Positions 1-8,145 of a stretch of 64,000 nt of DNA are shown here, piece by piece; the first letter of the stretch is position 1; each line of letters begins with the position of its first letter. Under the pieces are notes generated by a model. That model was not told the origin of the DNA and searched no databases. It was given only the letters and a program-made list of their open reading frames with translations. Source of the DNA: Novosphingobium sp. Rr 2-17 (GTDB taxonomy: Bacteria; Pseudomonadota; Alphaproteobacteria; Sphingomonadales; Sphingomonadaceae); contig NZ_AKFJ01000084.1 in the NCBI RefSeq assembly GCF_000272475.1, positions 62,001-126,000 of the forward strand, written 5' to 3'. A program made the translations under genes and the position numbers.

Positions 1-1
1 C

Positions 2-424
2 GCGGGCCTCGCCGAATGGCGTCGCAACGCCAGCGTTCGCACGATCGACAACGAAGGTGCGCGCCAGCGTATCGCCATGGCGATGAATTCGTCCGTCGGC
101 GAGGAAGCGGACAAGCTGTCGGATCGGCTGAACTTCCTGGCGACGGTCGGCTCGGTCGCGCCGTTCGTCGGCTTGTTCGGCACCGTGTGGGGCATCATGA
201 AGAGCTTCTTCGACATCGGCCAGCAGCAGAACTCCTCGCTGGCAGTGGTCGCGCCGGGCATTTCCGAAGCACTGTTCGCCACCGCCATCGGCTTGTTCGC
301 GGCGATCCCGGCGGTCATTGCCTACAACCGCTTTTCGCACCGCGTAAATGGCTTCGAAGCTCGGCTTCAGCGCTTTGCCGACAAGCTTCATTCCGCGCTC
401 ACGCGCCAGTTGGAACAGCGCTGA
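2..424 (+). CDS. tolQ: TolQ, proton channel subunit of the Tol-Pal system (5' partial)
   Basis: C-terminal part of TolQ, the inner-membrane subunit that with TolR uses the proton gradient to energise TolA during outer-membrane constriction. The open frame runs in from the window edge without a start. The visible 140 residues contain the MotA/ExbB-type block: a 'VGSVAPFVGLFGTVWGIM' segment (third-helix region of the family) and then 'ISEALFATAIGLFAAIPAVIAYN', a second long membrane helix. The stop overlaps the tolR ATG, so the two are probably translationally coupled. TolQ rather than ExbB is chosen because tolR, tolA, tolB and pal follow in order. The N-terminus lies upstream of the window. 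Confidence 0.93.
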   Translation, partial: AGLAEWRRNASVRTIDNEGARQRIAMAMNSSVGEEADKLSDRLNFLATVGSVAPFVGLFGTVWGIMKSFFDIGQQQNSSLAVVAPGISEALFATAIGLFAAIPAVIAYNRFSHRVNGFEARLQRFADKLHSALTRQLEQR

Positions 425-867
425 TGGCGATGGGCCTGCACACATCGGGACGGGGCCGGGGCGGGCGGCGCGGTCGCACGCCGATGGCAGAAATCAACGT
501 CACCCCGTTGGTGGACGTGATGCTGGTGCTGCTCATCATCTTCATGGTCACAGCGCCGTTGCTCAAGGCCGCCGTGCCGATCGAGCTTCCCGAAACCCGC
601 GCCAAGGCGATGGGGGAAGAGGCGGGGCAAGTCACCATCACCTTGCGCAAGGACGGCGCTGTGTTCCTCGAAGAGAGCGAACTGGCTCCCGGTGAGTTGG
701 CAGACCGGCTTGCGGCAGTGCCCAAGGGCGCGGACGGCAAGCCGCCGCTCGTCACTTTGCGGGCCGATAAGGCGCTGGATTACGGGCGAGTAATGGAAGT
801 CATGGGCGAATTGAACCGCGCGGGCTTCACCTCGATCTCGCTCGTGACCGACGTCAGCGGCGGTTAA
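424..867 (+). CDS. tolR: TolR, Tol-Pal energy-transducing subunit
   Basis: 147-residue ExbD/TolR-family protein. A basic N-terminus (RGRGGRRGR) is followed by one membrane helix at about residues 29-47 carrying the conserved acidic residue D31 in 'TPLVDVMLVLL', the proton-path Asp of the family. The rest is a periplasmic domain. The ATG overlaps the tolQ stop codon. An in-frame open frame extends upstream to position 16, but that stretch is the shadow of tolQ, so the overlapping ATG is preferred. Works with TolQ as the stator that drives TolA. Confidence 0.95.
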   Translation: MAMGLHTSGRGRGGRRGRTPMAEINVTPLVDVMLVLLIIFMVTAPLLKAAVPIELPETRAKAMGEEAGQVTITLRKDGAVFLEESELAPGELADRLAAVPKGADGKPPLVTLRADKALDYGRVMEVMGELNRAGFTSISLVTDVSGG

Positions 868-891
868 GGGGCGAAGGGTAAAGTCGGCAAC

Positions 892-1935
892 ATGGCGGTT
901 ATGGGCATACGCAAGGACGAGGGCATCGGCCTGGTCGTCGCGGTGGCGTTGCACGTCGCCGTCGTCGTCGCGCTGCTCGTCACGCCGCGCAAGCATGATG
1001 TGGTGAAACCGCCCCAGCGCATCGAAGTGACGATCAGCAACGAGGCGAGCCTTACCTCCACCGCTCCCAATCCAGGTCAGGCATCGCCCGACAAAGGACC
1101 GGAGCAAGGCGAGCCTGCTCCCGCGGCAGCGCCCGTTCCCGAAGTCGCGCCTGCACCCCCTGTTCCCGTCGAACCTGCGCCCAAGCCGGAGCCTGCGCCG
1201 CGCGTTATCGAGAAGCCTCAGCCAAGGCCCGAACCCAAGCCGGTCGTGAAGCCCCAGCCTAAACCGCGGCCTCAGCCCAAGCCCGCGCCCAAAGCGCCAC
1301 CCAAGCCGATCGAAAAGGCGCCTCCGCCAAAGCCGGCGCCTAAGGCTCCGGCCAAGCCCGCCGCCAAACCGGCGCCCAAGCCAGCGGAAAAAGCCCCGCC
1401 CCATCGGCAAAGCGCGATCGACAACATCGTCTCACGCCGGGATAGCAAGCCTGCCAAGACTGCGGCCAAAACCGCGCCGCCAGGGCGGACAGCGTCGAGC
1501 GGCAAGGCCACCACGCCGCCCAGGAAAGCCGGGTCGAGCAGCTTCGATGATGCCTTCAAGGAAGGCACGCCGGGCGCCAAAGCTCCGGCCAGTACGGGCA
1601 CGCCAGCTTCGCAGATCGGTGCATCGGAGCGCTCGGCATTGAATGCCGCGATCGGGCGTCAGATAAAGCCGCACTGGCAAGCGCCACAAGGCGCGGATGC
1701 GGAATTGCTCGTTACCAAGGTGCGCTTCCGGCTCAATCGAGATGGTAGCCTGGCCGGCAATCCTGAAGTGGTGAGTACCACCGGCCAGACCGACGCCAAC
1801 CAGACCCAGGTCAAGCGTCACCAGGAACAGGCCGTGCGGGCTGTCAGGCTTGCCGCTCCGTTCAATCTGCCCGATGATCTCTATGAGGGCTGGAAGGTCG
1901 TCACGACCAACTTCGACAGAAGGCTATCGCAATGA
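892..1935 (+). CDS. tolA: TolA, energy transducer of the Tol-Pal system
   Basis: 347 residues. A short cytoplasmic N-terminus precedes one membrane helix at about residues 12-30 that includes H21, in the position where TolA/TonB proteins carry a functional histidine. About 65-190 is a long Pro/Ala/Lys-rich periplasmic stalk with repeated 'PKP' and 'APK' units, low in complexity. The C-terminal globular domain is at about 235-347 ('LNAAIGRQIKPHW...'). It should bridge TolQR to TolB and Pal. It begins 24 bp after tolR and its stop overlaps the tolB ATG by 4 nt. TonB-like proteins share the architecture, but the neighbours settle the identity. Confidence 0.9.
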   Translation: MAVMGIRKDEGIGLVVAVALHVAVVVALLVTPRKHDVVKPPQRIEVTISNEASLTSTAPNPGQASPDKGPEQGEPAPAAAPVPEVAPAPPVPVEPAPKPEPAPRVIEKPQPRPEPKPVVKPQPKPRPQPKPAPKAPPKPIEKAPPPKPAPKAPAKPAAKPAPKPAEKAPPHRQSAIDNIVSRRDSKPAKTAAKTAPPGRTASSGKATTPPRKAGSSSFDDAFKEGTPGAKAPASTGTPASQIGASERSALNAAIGRQIKPHWQAPQGADAELLVTKVRFRLNRDGSLAGNPEVVSTTGQTDANQTQVKRHQEQAVRAVRLAAPFNLPDDLYEGWKVVTTNFDRRLSQ

Positions 1936-3314
1936 AGATAACCCGCATCCTCGCTCTAGGTCTGATACTCTCGGTATCCACCACCGCCTTTGCACAAAGC
2001 GCGCCAGTGCCGCCGACGCCTGCTCAAGCCGGCAACGATGAAGGCGGACTGGAAGTTACTGTCTCGGACGATAGTGCCTGGCAGGACCTGGGTATCGCCA
2101 TTACCACCTTCTCTACCGATGCTGACGTGCCGACCGGCACCAATGCGGGCTCTACCGCCGCGCTGGGCCGGGCGATGTCGCAAGTGGTGGCAGGTGATCT
2201 CAAGAACAACGGGTTGTTCAAGCCATCCGGCCCTGATGGCCTGCCGCAGCCGCCGTTCGCGCAAGTGCAGGCGCCGGACTATGGCGTATGGTCGTCGCGC
2301 AGCGCCGACATGCTGGTGCAGGGTTATGTGCGCGCCGGATCGGGGGGTAACCTGACCGTGGGCTGCTATCTCTACGACGTGCGCCTCAAGCAGCAGCTCA
2401 TCAAGGGCGGCTGGCAGGTTCCGCCGTCGGACTGGCGCCGCGCCGCGCACAAGTGCGCGGACATGGTCTATTCGCGGTTGTCGGGCGAAAGCCCGTTCTT
2501 CGATTCCAAGATCGCCTACATCGCCGAGACCGGACCCAAGGACCACCGCATGAAGCGGCTGGCGATCATGGATTCGGATGGTGCCAACCACCGCTACCTC
2601 ACCAGCGGCCAATCGATGGCGCTCACTCCGCGCTACTCACCGGATTATTCCAAGATCTTGTATCTGTCCTACCTGAACGGGCAGCCGAGCATCTATGTTT
2701 ACGACCTTGCTACCGACACCCAGAAGCTGATCGCTCGCACGGGAAGCCCCACGCTTGCGCCCCGCTGGTCGCCAGATGGCAAATGGGTGCTTTATTCGAT
2801 GGCGAAGAGTGGCACGACCGACATCTACCGCATCTCGTCCGCTGGCGGCGGCACCCCGCAGCAACTGACGCAAGGGCCGGGCATCAACATCGGCGGCAGT
2901 TATTCGCCCAACGGCAGCCAGATCGTGTTTGAAAGCGACCGATCCGGCTCGCAGCAAATCTACGTGATGAACGCGGATGGATCGAACCAGCGTCGCATCA
3001 GCTTCTTCGGTGGCCGCGCGGCTACGCCCGAATGGAGCCCGCGCGGGGATCAGATCGCCTTCACCCACATCGCTGGAAATTTGCGGGTCGCGGTGATGAA
3101 CCCCAGCGGCGGCGGCATGCGTTATCTGACCGATTCCTGGCAGGACGAAGCGCCCACCTGGTCGCCCAACGGACGCATCGTCCAGTTCTTCCGTACTGCC
3201 AAGACTTCGGGCGTCGCCTCGATCTGGCAAGTCGATCTGACGGGCCGCAACGAGCGTAAGCTGCCCACGCCGGTGGGCGCATCAGACCCGGCGTGGGGAC
3301 CAATTCGTCCATGA
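1932..3314 (+). CDS. tolB: TolB, periplasmic beta-propeller of the Tol-Pal system
   Basis: 460 residues. A signal peptide occupies about 1-22 (cleavage after 'TTAFA' or nearby), followed by the TolB N-terminal domain and a WD40-like propeller. The propeller shows successive blades: 'YSPDYSKILYLS', 'WSPDGKWVLYS', 'YSPNGSQIVFES', 'WSPRGDQIAFTH' and 'WSPNGRIVQFF'. TolB binds Pal and TolA and controls release of Pal at the septum. The ATG overlaps the tolA stop (ATGA). Length matches the alphaproteobacterial family. Confidence 0.97.
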   Translation: MKITRILALGLILSVSTTAFAQSAPVPPTPAQAGNDEGGLEVTVSDDSAWQDLGIAITTFSTDADVPTGTNAGSTAALGRAMSQVVAGDLKNNGLFKPSGPDGLPQPPFAQVQAPDYGVWSSRSADMLVQGYVRAGSGGNLTVGCYLYDVRLKQQLIKGGWQVPPSDWRRAAHKCADMVYSRLSGESPFFDSKIAYIAETGPKDHRMKRLAIMDSDGANHRYLTSGQSMALTPRYSPDYSKILYLSYLNGQPSIYVYDLATDTQKLIARTGSPTLAPRWSPDGKWVLYSMAKSGTTDIYRISSAGGGTPQQLTQGPGINIGGSYSPNGSQIVFESDRSGSQQIYVMNADGSNQRRISFFGGRAATPEWSPRGDQIAFTHIAGNLRVAVMNPSGGGMRYLTDSWQDEAPTWSPNGRIVQFFRTAKTSGVASIWQVDLTGRNERKLPTPVGASDPAWGPIRP

Positions 3315-3443
3315 TTCGTGCTTCGCGCGACGAACTGATACTGTTGGGTTAGGTTCAGGTTTCGATCGATACTTAACCCCACGCAACCATTTCGCGGACC
3401 CGACCATTTCCTCGGGACTGTGCAGCAAAGGAGATAGTCGCTC

Positions 3444-4022
3444 ATGCCTTCACCCCTCGCCCAGTCTCGTCTGGGGGCGTCTCGTCTGGGGGCGTTCATG
3501 CAGATGCCCGCTCGCTCGGCACTGCTGCTGATGGCTGGTGCCCTGGCGCTGTCCGCTTGCGGCGGCAAGAAAGCGCCCGCCCAGCTTCCGCCCGATCCAG
3601 GCCCGGCGACGACCACTTCCGGCCCCGGACAGGGTTGGGGCGGCGGTGCGGCGGCACCTGGCTCCCAGGCAGACTTCGTCGCCAAGATGATGGGTGCCGA
3701 TACGATTTACTTCAACACGGACCGCTACGACATCGACAGCGCTGACCAGCAGGCTCTGGCGCGGCAGGCGCAATGGTTAATGCAGTTCCCCAACAAGCGC
3801 GCCACCATCGAGGGCCACTGCGACGAGCGCGGCACTCGCGAATACAACCTGGCGCTTGGCGAGCGTCGCGCCAATTCGGCCAAGAACTACTTGGCCAGCC
3901 TGGGCGTCGATCCCTCGCGCGTGACAACGGTGAGCTTCGGCAAGGAACGCCCGATTGCCACGGGTTCGGATGAGCAGTCTTGGGCTCAGAACCGCCGCGC
4001 GGTAACCGTCACGATCGACTGA
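3444..4022 (+). CDS. pal: Pal, peptidoglycan-associated outer-membrane lipoprotein
   Basis: 192 residues. The lipobox 'LALSAC' places the lipidated Cys at residue 39. The C-terminal OmpA-like domain carries the peptidoglycan-binding signature 'GHCDERGTREYNLALGERRA'. The ATG at 3444 is chosen because AAGGAG lies 10 nt upstream. This leaves an unusually long 20-residue lead before the normal signal peptide, which includes the duplicated pentapeptide SRLGA-SRLGA. An ATG at 3498 would give a conventional signal peptide but has no Shine-Dalgarno sequence. It is separated from tolB by 129 bp, so it may have its own promoter. Confidence 0.95.
   Translation: MPSPLAQSRLGASRLGAFMQMPARSALLLMAGALALSACGGKKAPAQLPPDPGPATTTSGPGQGWGGGAAAPGSQADFVAKMMGADTIYFNTDRYDIDSADQQALARQAQWLMQFPNKRATIEGHCDERGTREYNLALGERRANSAKNYLASLGVDPSRVTTVSFGKERPIATGSDEQSWAQNRRAVTVTID
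3465..3494 (+). repeat. Perfect 15-bp tandem duplication inside the 5' end of pal
   Basis: The unit TCTCGTCTGGGGGCG occurs twice back to back at 3465-3479 and 3480-3494. It is in frame and encodes SRLGA twice, in the region before the Pal signal peptide. Identical copies suggest a recent slippage or duplication event. Confidence 0.9.
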
Positions 4023-4028
4023 AATGAC

Positions 4029-4054
4029 GCCCGGCCCTCGCGTGGGGGCCGGGC
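4029..4054 (+). terminator. Hairpin terminator after pal
   Basis: GCCCGGCCC at 4029-4037 pairs perfectly with GGGCCGGGC at 4046-4054 around an 8-nt loop, 7 bp after the pal stop. There is no clear U-tract (TGTTCGTTG follows), so termination strength is uncertain. Confidence 0.6.
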
Positions 4055-4117
4055 TGTTCGTTGCGCGGGTGTAATCGCGCTTGCGTCAGGCCCGAGTCGC
4101 CGCGTATCGCCGTTCGG

Positions 4118-4651
4118 ATGAGCCGCGTACGTCGATCCGCAGACTGGGGTTTTCCGCGCTGGCGCGGCTACGGCAGTTCGCGTGAGGCCGTCAACGTGCG
4201 GATCTGCGATCGCCATGGCTGTGCCGACCCGGGCGATTGCCCCGCCCCTAAAAGCCCCAACAGTCCCGATCGCTGGTATTTCTGCCAGAAGCACGCTGCC
4301 GAATACAACTCGGGATGGGATTACTTCGCCGGGTTGGACAAGGAAGCCGCCGCACAGCGAGAGGCGGAAGAACGCTCTGACAACGCGGGCTACCAGGAAT
4401 CAGCGCACTACGGCTGGGCCAGCTCCGGCGATGGCACCCGCAGCCGCGACGAACTGCGCGCTCTCGAAGCGCTAGGGCTTGAGACCGACGCCGACTTCGA
4501 TGCCATCCGCAAAGCCTGGCGCACTCGCGCAAAGGAAGTCCACCCCGACGTCAAACCCGGCGACGAGGAAGCCGCCAAGGCCTTCCGCACCTACCAACTG
4601 GCATATGAAGTTCTGCGTGCCGCCGAAGAACGGCGTGAGTGGAAAGGCTAG
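4118..4651 (+). CDS. J-domain protein with an N-terminal Cys/His cluster
   Basis: 177 residues. The C-terminal J domain (about 112-177) has the HPD tripeptide at 142-144, which stimulates Hsp70 ATPase, and the usual helix III 'AFRTYQLAYEVL'. The N-terminal half is not from DnaJ. It contains C30, H33, C35, C41, C56 and H59 ('ICDRHGCADPGDC...YFCQKHA'), which could bind a metal. That is inference. No Gly/Phe region or DnaJ zinc centre follows, so this is a specialised co-chaperone, not DnaJ. The ATG at 4118 is chosen. The frame also opens at a TTG (4061), inside the terminator region. Confidence 0.82.
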   Translation: MSRVRRSADWGFPRWRGYGSSREAVNVRICDRHGCADPGDCPAPKSPNSPDRWYFCQKHAAEYNSGWDYFAGLDKEAAAQREAEERSDNAGYQESAHYGWASSGDGTRSRDELRALEALGLETDADFDAIRKAWRTRAKEVHPDVKPGDEEAAKAFRTYQLAYEVLRAAEERREWKG

Positions 4652-4672
4652 GCTCGCCACTCTAACCCCTGA

Positions 4673-5452
4673 TCAGCCGGGTGTGGCGGCCGAGCCTGCC
4701 AATAGCCCGCCGTCGATGTTGATCTCAGTGCCGGTCACGTAAGTCGCTTCGTCCGACGCTAGCATAAGCGCGATCGTGGCGACCTCGTCAGGCGTTCCAA
4801 AGCGCTTGAGCGGCGTGTCGGCGACCAGGGCCTGCATCCTGGCCTCCCGATCGGGGCCGGTGCCCAGCATTGGCTCCCAGATCGGTGTCAGTATCGCGGC
4901 GGGATGGATCGAGTTGCAGCGGATCTTCCACCCCTGCTGGGCGCAGTAGAGGGCAACCGTCTTGCTGTGGTTGCGGATCGCGGCCTTGGATGAGGCATAG
5001 GCGGCGGCCCCAGGAATGCCGACCAAACCGGACCGCGACGAGATGTTGATGATCGACCCCGTGCCGCTCTCTTTCATCGCGCCAATGGCGTAGCGACAGC
5101 CCAGGAACGTGCCGTCGAGGTTGACGCGGTGGACCTGCCGCCAATCCTCCAAGCTGGCATGCTCGGGGTCGTGGTGGACCATACCCTGCTCGAATCCGGT
5201 AACGCCGGCATTGTTGACCACCACATCGGCAATCGGCACGAGTTCTTTCAGCCGAGACCAATCGGCCTCTTCGCGCACGTCGAGCTTTTCGAACCGGCAT
5301 CCGATGGCGGCGGCAGCTTCAGCGCCGGCGGTTTCGTCAATATCGGTGACGATGACGGTAGCACCTTCATCGTGGAATCGCGCGGCGATGGCACGACCGA
5401 TGCCTTGCGCAGCGCCGGTTACGACGCACGTCTTGTTGTTCAATCTTTGCAT
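4673..5452 (-). CDS. Short-chain dehydrogenase/reductase (SDR)
   Basis: 259-residue classical SDR. It has the dinucleotide-binding TGAAQGIG at 12-19, NNAG at 80-83, and a catalytic Ser near 139 with Tyr152 and Lys156 ('AAYASSKAA'), and ends with a normal '[14 protein letters not shown]' tail. An NAD(P)-dependent alcohol or keto reduction is expected. The Asp after the second beta strand ('VTDID') favours NAD(H). The substrate cannot be inferred. The start at 5452 gives a normal SDR N-terminus; longer forms add 66 residues of non-family sequence. Convergent with the J-domain gene. Confidence 0.9.
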   Translation of the reverse strand: MQRLNNKTCVVTGAAQGIGRAIAARFHDEGATVIVTDIDETAGAEAAAAIGCRFEKLDVREEADWSRLKELVPIADVVVNNAGVTGFEQGMVHHDPEHASLEDWRQVHRVNLDGTFLGCRYAIGAMKESGTGSIINISSRSGLVGIPGAAAYASSKAAIRNHSKTVALYCAQQGWKIRCNSIHPAAILTPIWEPMLGTGPDREARMQALVADTPLKRFGTPDEVATIALMLASDEATYVTGTEINIDGGLLAGSAATPG

Positions 5453-5627
5453 GATTGTCTCGAAATAGAGTCCAGTCGGCGGATCGCTCCGCTGGCGATT
5501 GGCTTTCCGCTTTAGCGGTGACGCTGGATCATTTCGAAAACTCCTGACAGCCGTTGTTTGTCTACGCCACGCAATCGGATCGGGCAACATCGCAGGACAA
5601 AAGTGCCGGTATCCGATCAAAGCCACG

Positions 5628-5654
5628 AAAAAGGGCGCGCCTTGCGGCACGCCC
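5628..5654 (-). terminator. Rho-independent terminator of infC
   Basis: On the minus strand a 9-bp stem (one G-U pair) is closed by a GCAA tetraloop and followed by TTTTT. It occupies 5633-5654 with the U-tract at 5628-5632, 31 bp past the infC stop. Confidence 0.87.
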
Positions 5655-5685
5655 CTCTGCTTGTCACCGATCTGACGGCGGCCGC

Positions 5686-6228
5686 TTACTTGGGCGACAA
5701 CACCATCAGCATCTGGCGGCCTTCCATGCGGGGGTAGGCCTCGATCTTGGCGATTTCGGATACGTCTTCCTGGACGCGGCGCAGCAGGTCCATGCCCAAC
5801 TGCTGGTGCGACAGTTCGCGACCGCGGAAGCGCAGGGTGACCTTCACCTTGTCGCCATCCTCGATGAAGCGAACGACGTTACGCATCTTGGTGTCGTAAT
5901 CGTGATCGTCGATGTTCGGACGCATCTTGATCTCTTTGATCTCTTGCGTCTTTTGAGACTTGCGCGCCGCGTTGGCCTTTTTCTGGGCTTCGTAGCGATA
6001 CTTGCCGACATCCAGAAACTTGCAAACCGGCGGATCGGCGTTGGGCGAGACTTCCACCAGGTCGAGGCCGACCCCGGCTGCCTGCTCGATCGCCTCACGT
6101 GTGTACATGACGCCGATATTCTCGCCGTTCTCGTCGATCACGCGGACCTTGTCGGACTGAATCATGGTGTTGAAGCGCGGTCCTGACTTGACCGGTGGCG
6201 TCATCATGCGCCGGGGTGGGGGTGCTAT
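5686..6228 (-). CDS. infC: Translation initiation factor IF-3 (apparent ATA start)
   Basis: 180 residues from the proposed ATA start. The N-domain carries '[26 protein letters not shown]', followed by the lysine-rich linker '[23 protein letters not shown]' and the C-domain '[15 protein letters not shown]'. IF-3 controls start-codon selection and ribosome recycling. The best ribosome-binding site, AGGAG, lies 7 nt before an ATA codon at 6228-6226. The first in-frame ATG (6207) has only C-rich sequence upstream, and the TTG at 6303 has no support. Non-canonical starts are known for infC (AUU in E. coli, part of autoregulation). A good terminator follows. thrS and rpmI, frequent partners of infC, are not adjacent. 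Confidence 0.95.
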   Translation of the reverse strand: MAPPPRRMMTPPVKSGPRFNTMIQSDKVRVIDENGENIGVMYTREAIEQAAGVGLDLVEVSPNADPPVCKFLDVGKYRYEAQKKANAARKSQKTQEIKEIKMRPNIDDHDYDTKMRNVVRFIEDGDKVKVTLRFRGRELSHQQLGMDLLRRVQEDVSEIAKIEAYPRMEGRQMLMVLSPK

Positions 6229-6235
6229 AAACGTT

Positions 6236-6240
6236 CTCCT
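6236..6240 (-). promoter_or_regulatory. Shine-Dalgarno sequence that decides the infC start
   Basis: AGGAG on the minus strand, separated by 7 nt from the ATA codon at 6228-6226. This is the only SD-like motif near any candidate infC start. Confidence 0.7.
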
Positions 6241-6369
6241 GAGTCGTTTCTGGGTGCCGCATCGCGGATCGGGCTCATTAATGCGATTCGTCCCGCTACG
6301 CAAAGCGGGATTTCACCCATCGGATAATGGCCCCGCCCTGGCGCAGGCAGCATTACCGAATATGGGTAC

Positions 6370-7062
6370 TCAGGCGGCTTTTCGCCAGAGCGGATAGCGC
6401 ACCAAACGCTCTGCCGTCGGAACCAGCGCGTCGATCTCCTCGGCAGGCTGCAGCGCCGAGAGGATCACTGGGTCGGCGGCGTCCATTCCGCCGGTTAACG
6501 CCCCGAAAGCCGGCAGGATCAGGCGATTGTCGCTGCGCACGGCGCAAGGCCGCGCGATCCGTCTGCCGCGCGCAGAAACCGTCAGGCGTGGGTGGTAGTG
6601 GCCCGAAAGCTCAGGGCCCACGGTTCCGGGCAGGGCCTGGTGGCGCAAGGTGACCCCGCCGATCTCGATTTCCTCCACCCGCGTGCCGCCGGCCTCGGCA
6701 CCCAAGTGCGGATCGTGGTTGCCGGTGATCCACACCCATTCGAGCGCGCGGGTGAGGGCCGCGAGCATGCCCGCAGCATGCGGCTCCAAACGGCCCGGCC
6801 CATGGCTGTCGTGGAAATTGTCGCCCAGCGCATAGACCCGGCGCGCGCCGGTGATCCGTACGGACTGCGCGAGCCGGTCCAGCGTCTCGCGGCTGTCGTA
6901 AGGTGGGAGCATCTGGCCGGTGCGCGCGAAGAAGCTCGCCTTCTCCAAGTGCAGGTCGGCCACAAGCAGCGCTTGCTCTTCGGGCCAGTAAAGCGCGCTG
7001 GGCCGCCCAGGCCCGGTACTGACCAGGCGCAACTCCCGACTGCAGAACGAAAAGGGAACCAT
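6370..7062 (-). CDS. pdeM: PdeM-like metallophosphoesterase (ligase-associated DNA repair family)
   Basis: 230-residue calcineurin-type phosphoesterase. Metal-binding motifs appear in order: 'VADLHLEK' (D36, H38), 'ALGDNFHD' (80-85), 'ITGNHDPH' and 'SGHYHP'. The pattern 'WPEEQALLVADLHLEKASFFARTG' is typical of the family named ligase-associated DNA damage response endonuclease PdeM. In many bacteria that gene sits with an lhr-type helicase and an ATP-dependent ligase. Neither is adjacent here, so the repair role is inferred from family only. The ATG at 7062 is preferred over 7110 because AAGGA lies 6 nt upstream. Confidence 0.87.
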   Translation of the reverse strand: MVPFSFCSRELRLVSTGPGRPSALYWPEEQALLVADLHLEKASFFARTGQMLPPYDSRETLDRLAQSVRITGARRVYALGDNFHDSHGPGRLEPHAAGMLAALTRALEWVWITGNHDPHLGAEAGGTRVEEIEIGGVTLRHQALPGTVGPELSGHYHPRLTVSARGRRIARPCAVRSDNRLILPAFGALTGGMDAADPVILSALQPAEEIDALVPTAERLVRYPLWRKAA

Positions 7063-7121
7063 GGCTTTTCCTTGCCGCAGCCGGCCCGATTTGGCAAGCG
7101 CGCCCGACATTAGGAGAGCGC

Positions 7122-7985
7122 ATGACCGACTGGACCCCCTACACCGCCCGCGCCGCCGACTGGTTCCAGTCTTTGCGCGATGCGATCTGCGCCGAGTTCG
7201 AGGCGATCGAGCGCGAGGCCGGCTCCGACGCGGTGTTTGGCTACACCCCGTGGACGCGCGATGCGGTAGCAGGAGATGACGGCGATACCGGGGGTGGCAC
7301 GCGCGGGTTGATGAAGGGCCGCGTGTTCGAGAAAGTCGGCGTCAACATCTCGACCGTGGCCGGCGGGCTGGCGAAGGATTTCGCCGGCAGCATCAACGGC
7401 GCCTCGGCTGAGAACAATGCCTTTTCGGCGACGGGCATCAGCCTTGTGGCGCACATGGCGAACCCGCATGTGCCTGCAGTCCACATGAACACCCGGTTCC
7501 TGACGACCACAAAGGCGTGGTTCGGCGGCGGCGCTGATCTCAACCCGCCATTGCCGTACGAAGAAGACACCGCCGAATTCCGCGCCGAGTTCAAAGCCGC
7601 CTGCGACGCCCATGGCACGGACTATTACGATCGCTTCAAGGCCTGGGCGGACGAGTACTTCTACATTCCCCACCGCCAAGTCCATCGCGGCGTCGGCGGC
7701 ATTTTCTACGACCATTTGGAATGCGCGGACGAGGCCGCGTGGGAGGCGAACTTTGCTTTCACGCGCGCGGTGGGTGAGGCTTTCCTCGCGGTTTTCCCGC
7801 GTTTGGTGCGCCGTCGCATGGGGATGGACTTCTCGCCCGCCGACAAGGCCCGCCAGTTGGAGTGGCGCGGTCGCTATGCGGAGTTCAACCTGGTCTATGA
7901 CCGGGGCACCCTGTTTGGCCTCAAGACTGGCGGCAACATCGACGCGATCCTGATGAGCCTGCCGCCCGAAGCGACCTGGAGCTGA
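7122..7985 (+). CDS. hemF: Oxygen-dependent coproporphyrinogen III oxidase
   Basis: 287 residues. Catalyses aerobic oxidative decarboxylation of coproporphyrinogen III to protoporphyrinogen IX in haem synthesis, in the cytosol. Family blocks are 'GGGTRGLMKGRVFEKVGVN', 'AHMANPHVPAVHMNTRF', 'WFGGGADLNPPLPYEEDT' and the C-terminal 'EFNLVYDRGTLFGLKTGGN'. Full length for the family. A strong AGGAG lies 6 nt before the ATG. It is divergent from pdeM with 59 bp between the starts. Confidence 0.97.
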   Translation: MTDWTPYTARAADWFQSLRDAICAEFEAIEREAGSDAVFGYTPWTRDAVAGDDGDTGGGTRGLMKGRVFEKVGVNISTVAGGLAKDFAGSINGASAENNAFSATGISLVAHMANPHVPAVHMNTRFLTTTKAWFGGGADLNPPLPYEEDTAEFRAEFKAACDAHGTDYYDRFKAWADEYFYIPHRQVHRGVGGIFYDHLECADEAAWEANFAFTRAVGEAFLAVFPRLVRRRMGMDFSPADKARQLEWRGRYAEFNLVYDRGTLFGLKTGGNIDAILMSLPPEATWS

Positions 7986-8005
7986 GGCTGCGGCCCCGGC
8001 GTTTG

Positions 8006-8042
8006 TCTGGGGCAGCGCTTTTCTGGGGCAGCGCTTTTCTGG
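8006..8042 (+). repeat. 16-bp tandem repeat between hemF and the deaminase gene
   Basis: The unit CTGGGGCAGCGCTTTT is present twice in full (8007-8022, 8023-8038) plus CTGG of a third copy and a matching T at each upstream junction. It lies in the 160-bp intergenic gap. No function is evident. Confidence 0.85.
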
Positions 8043-8145
8043 AACGCGGCGCGGTCTTTTCTCGGTTGGACAGAGCCGGTCCTTTTCACGGATGGTGGTG
8101 ATCTCTGTCGCCCGACAGGAGCCTGTCCTCTCGTGAAAGATCGCC

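Noticed and set aside
388..1410. 340-residue minus-strand frame rich in Arg and Gly
   Set aside because: Antisense of the Pro/Ala/Lys repeats of tolA; the repeats generate the pattern.
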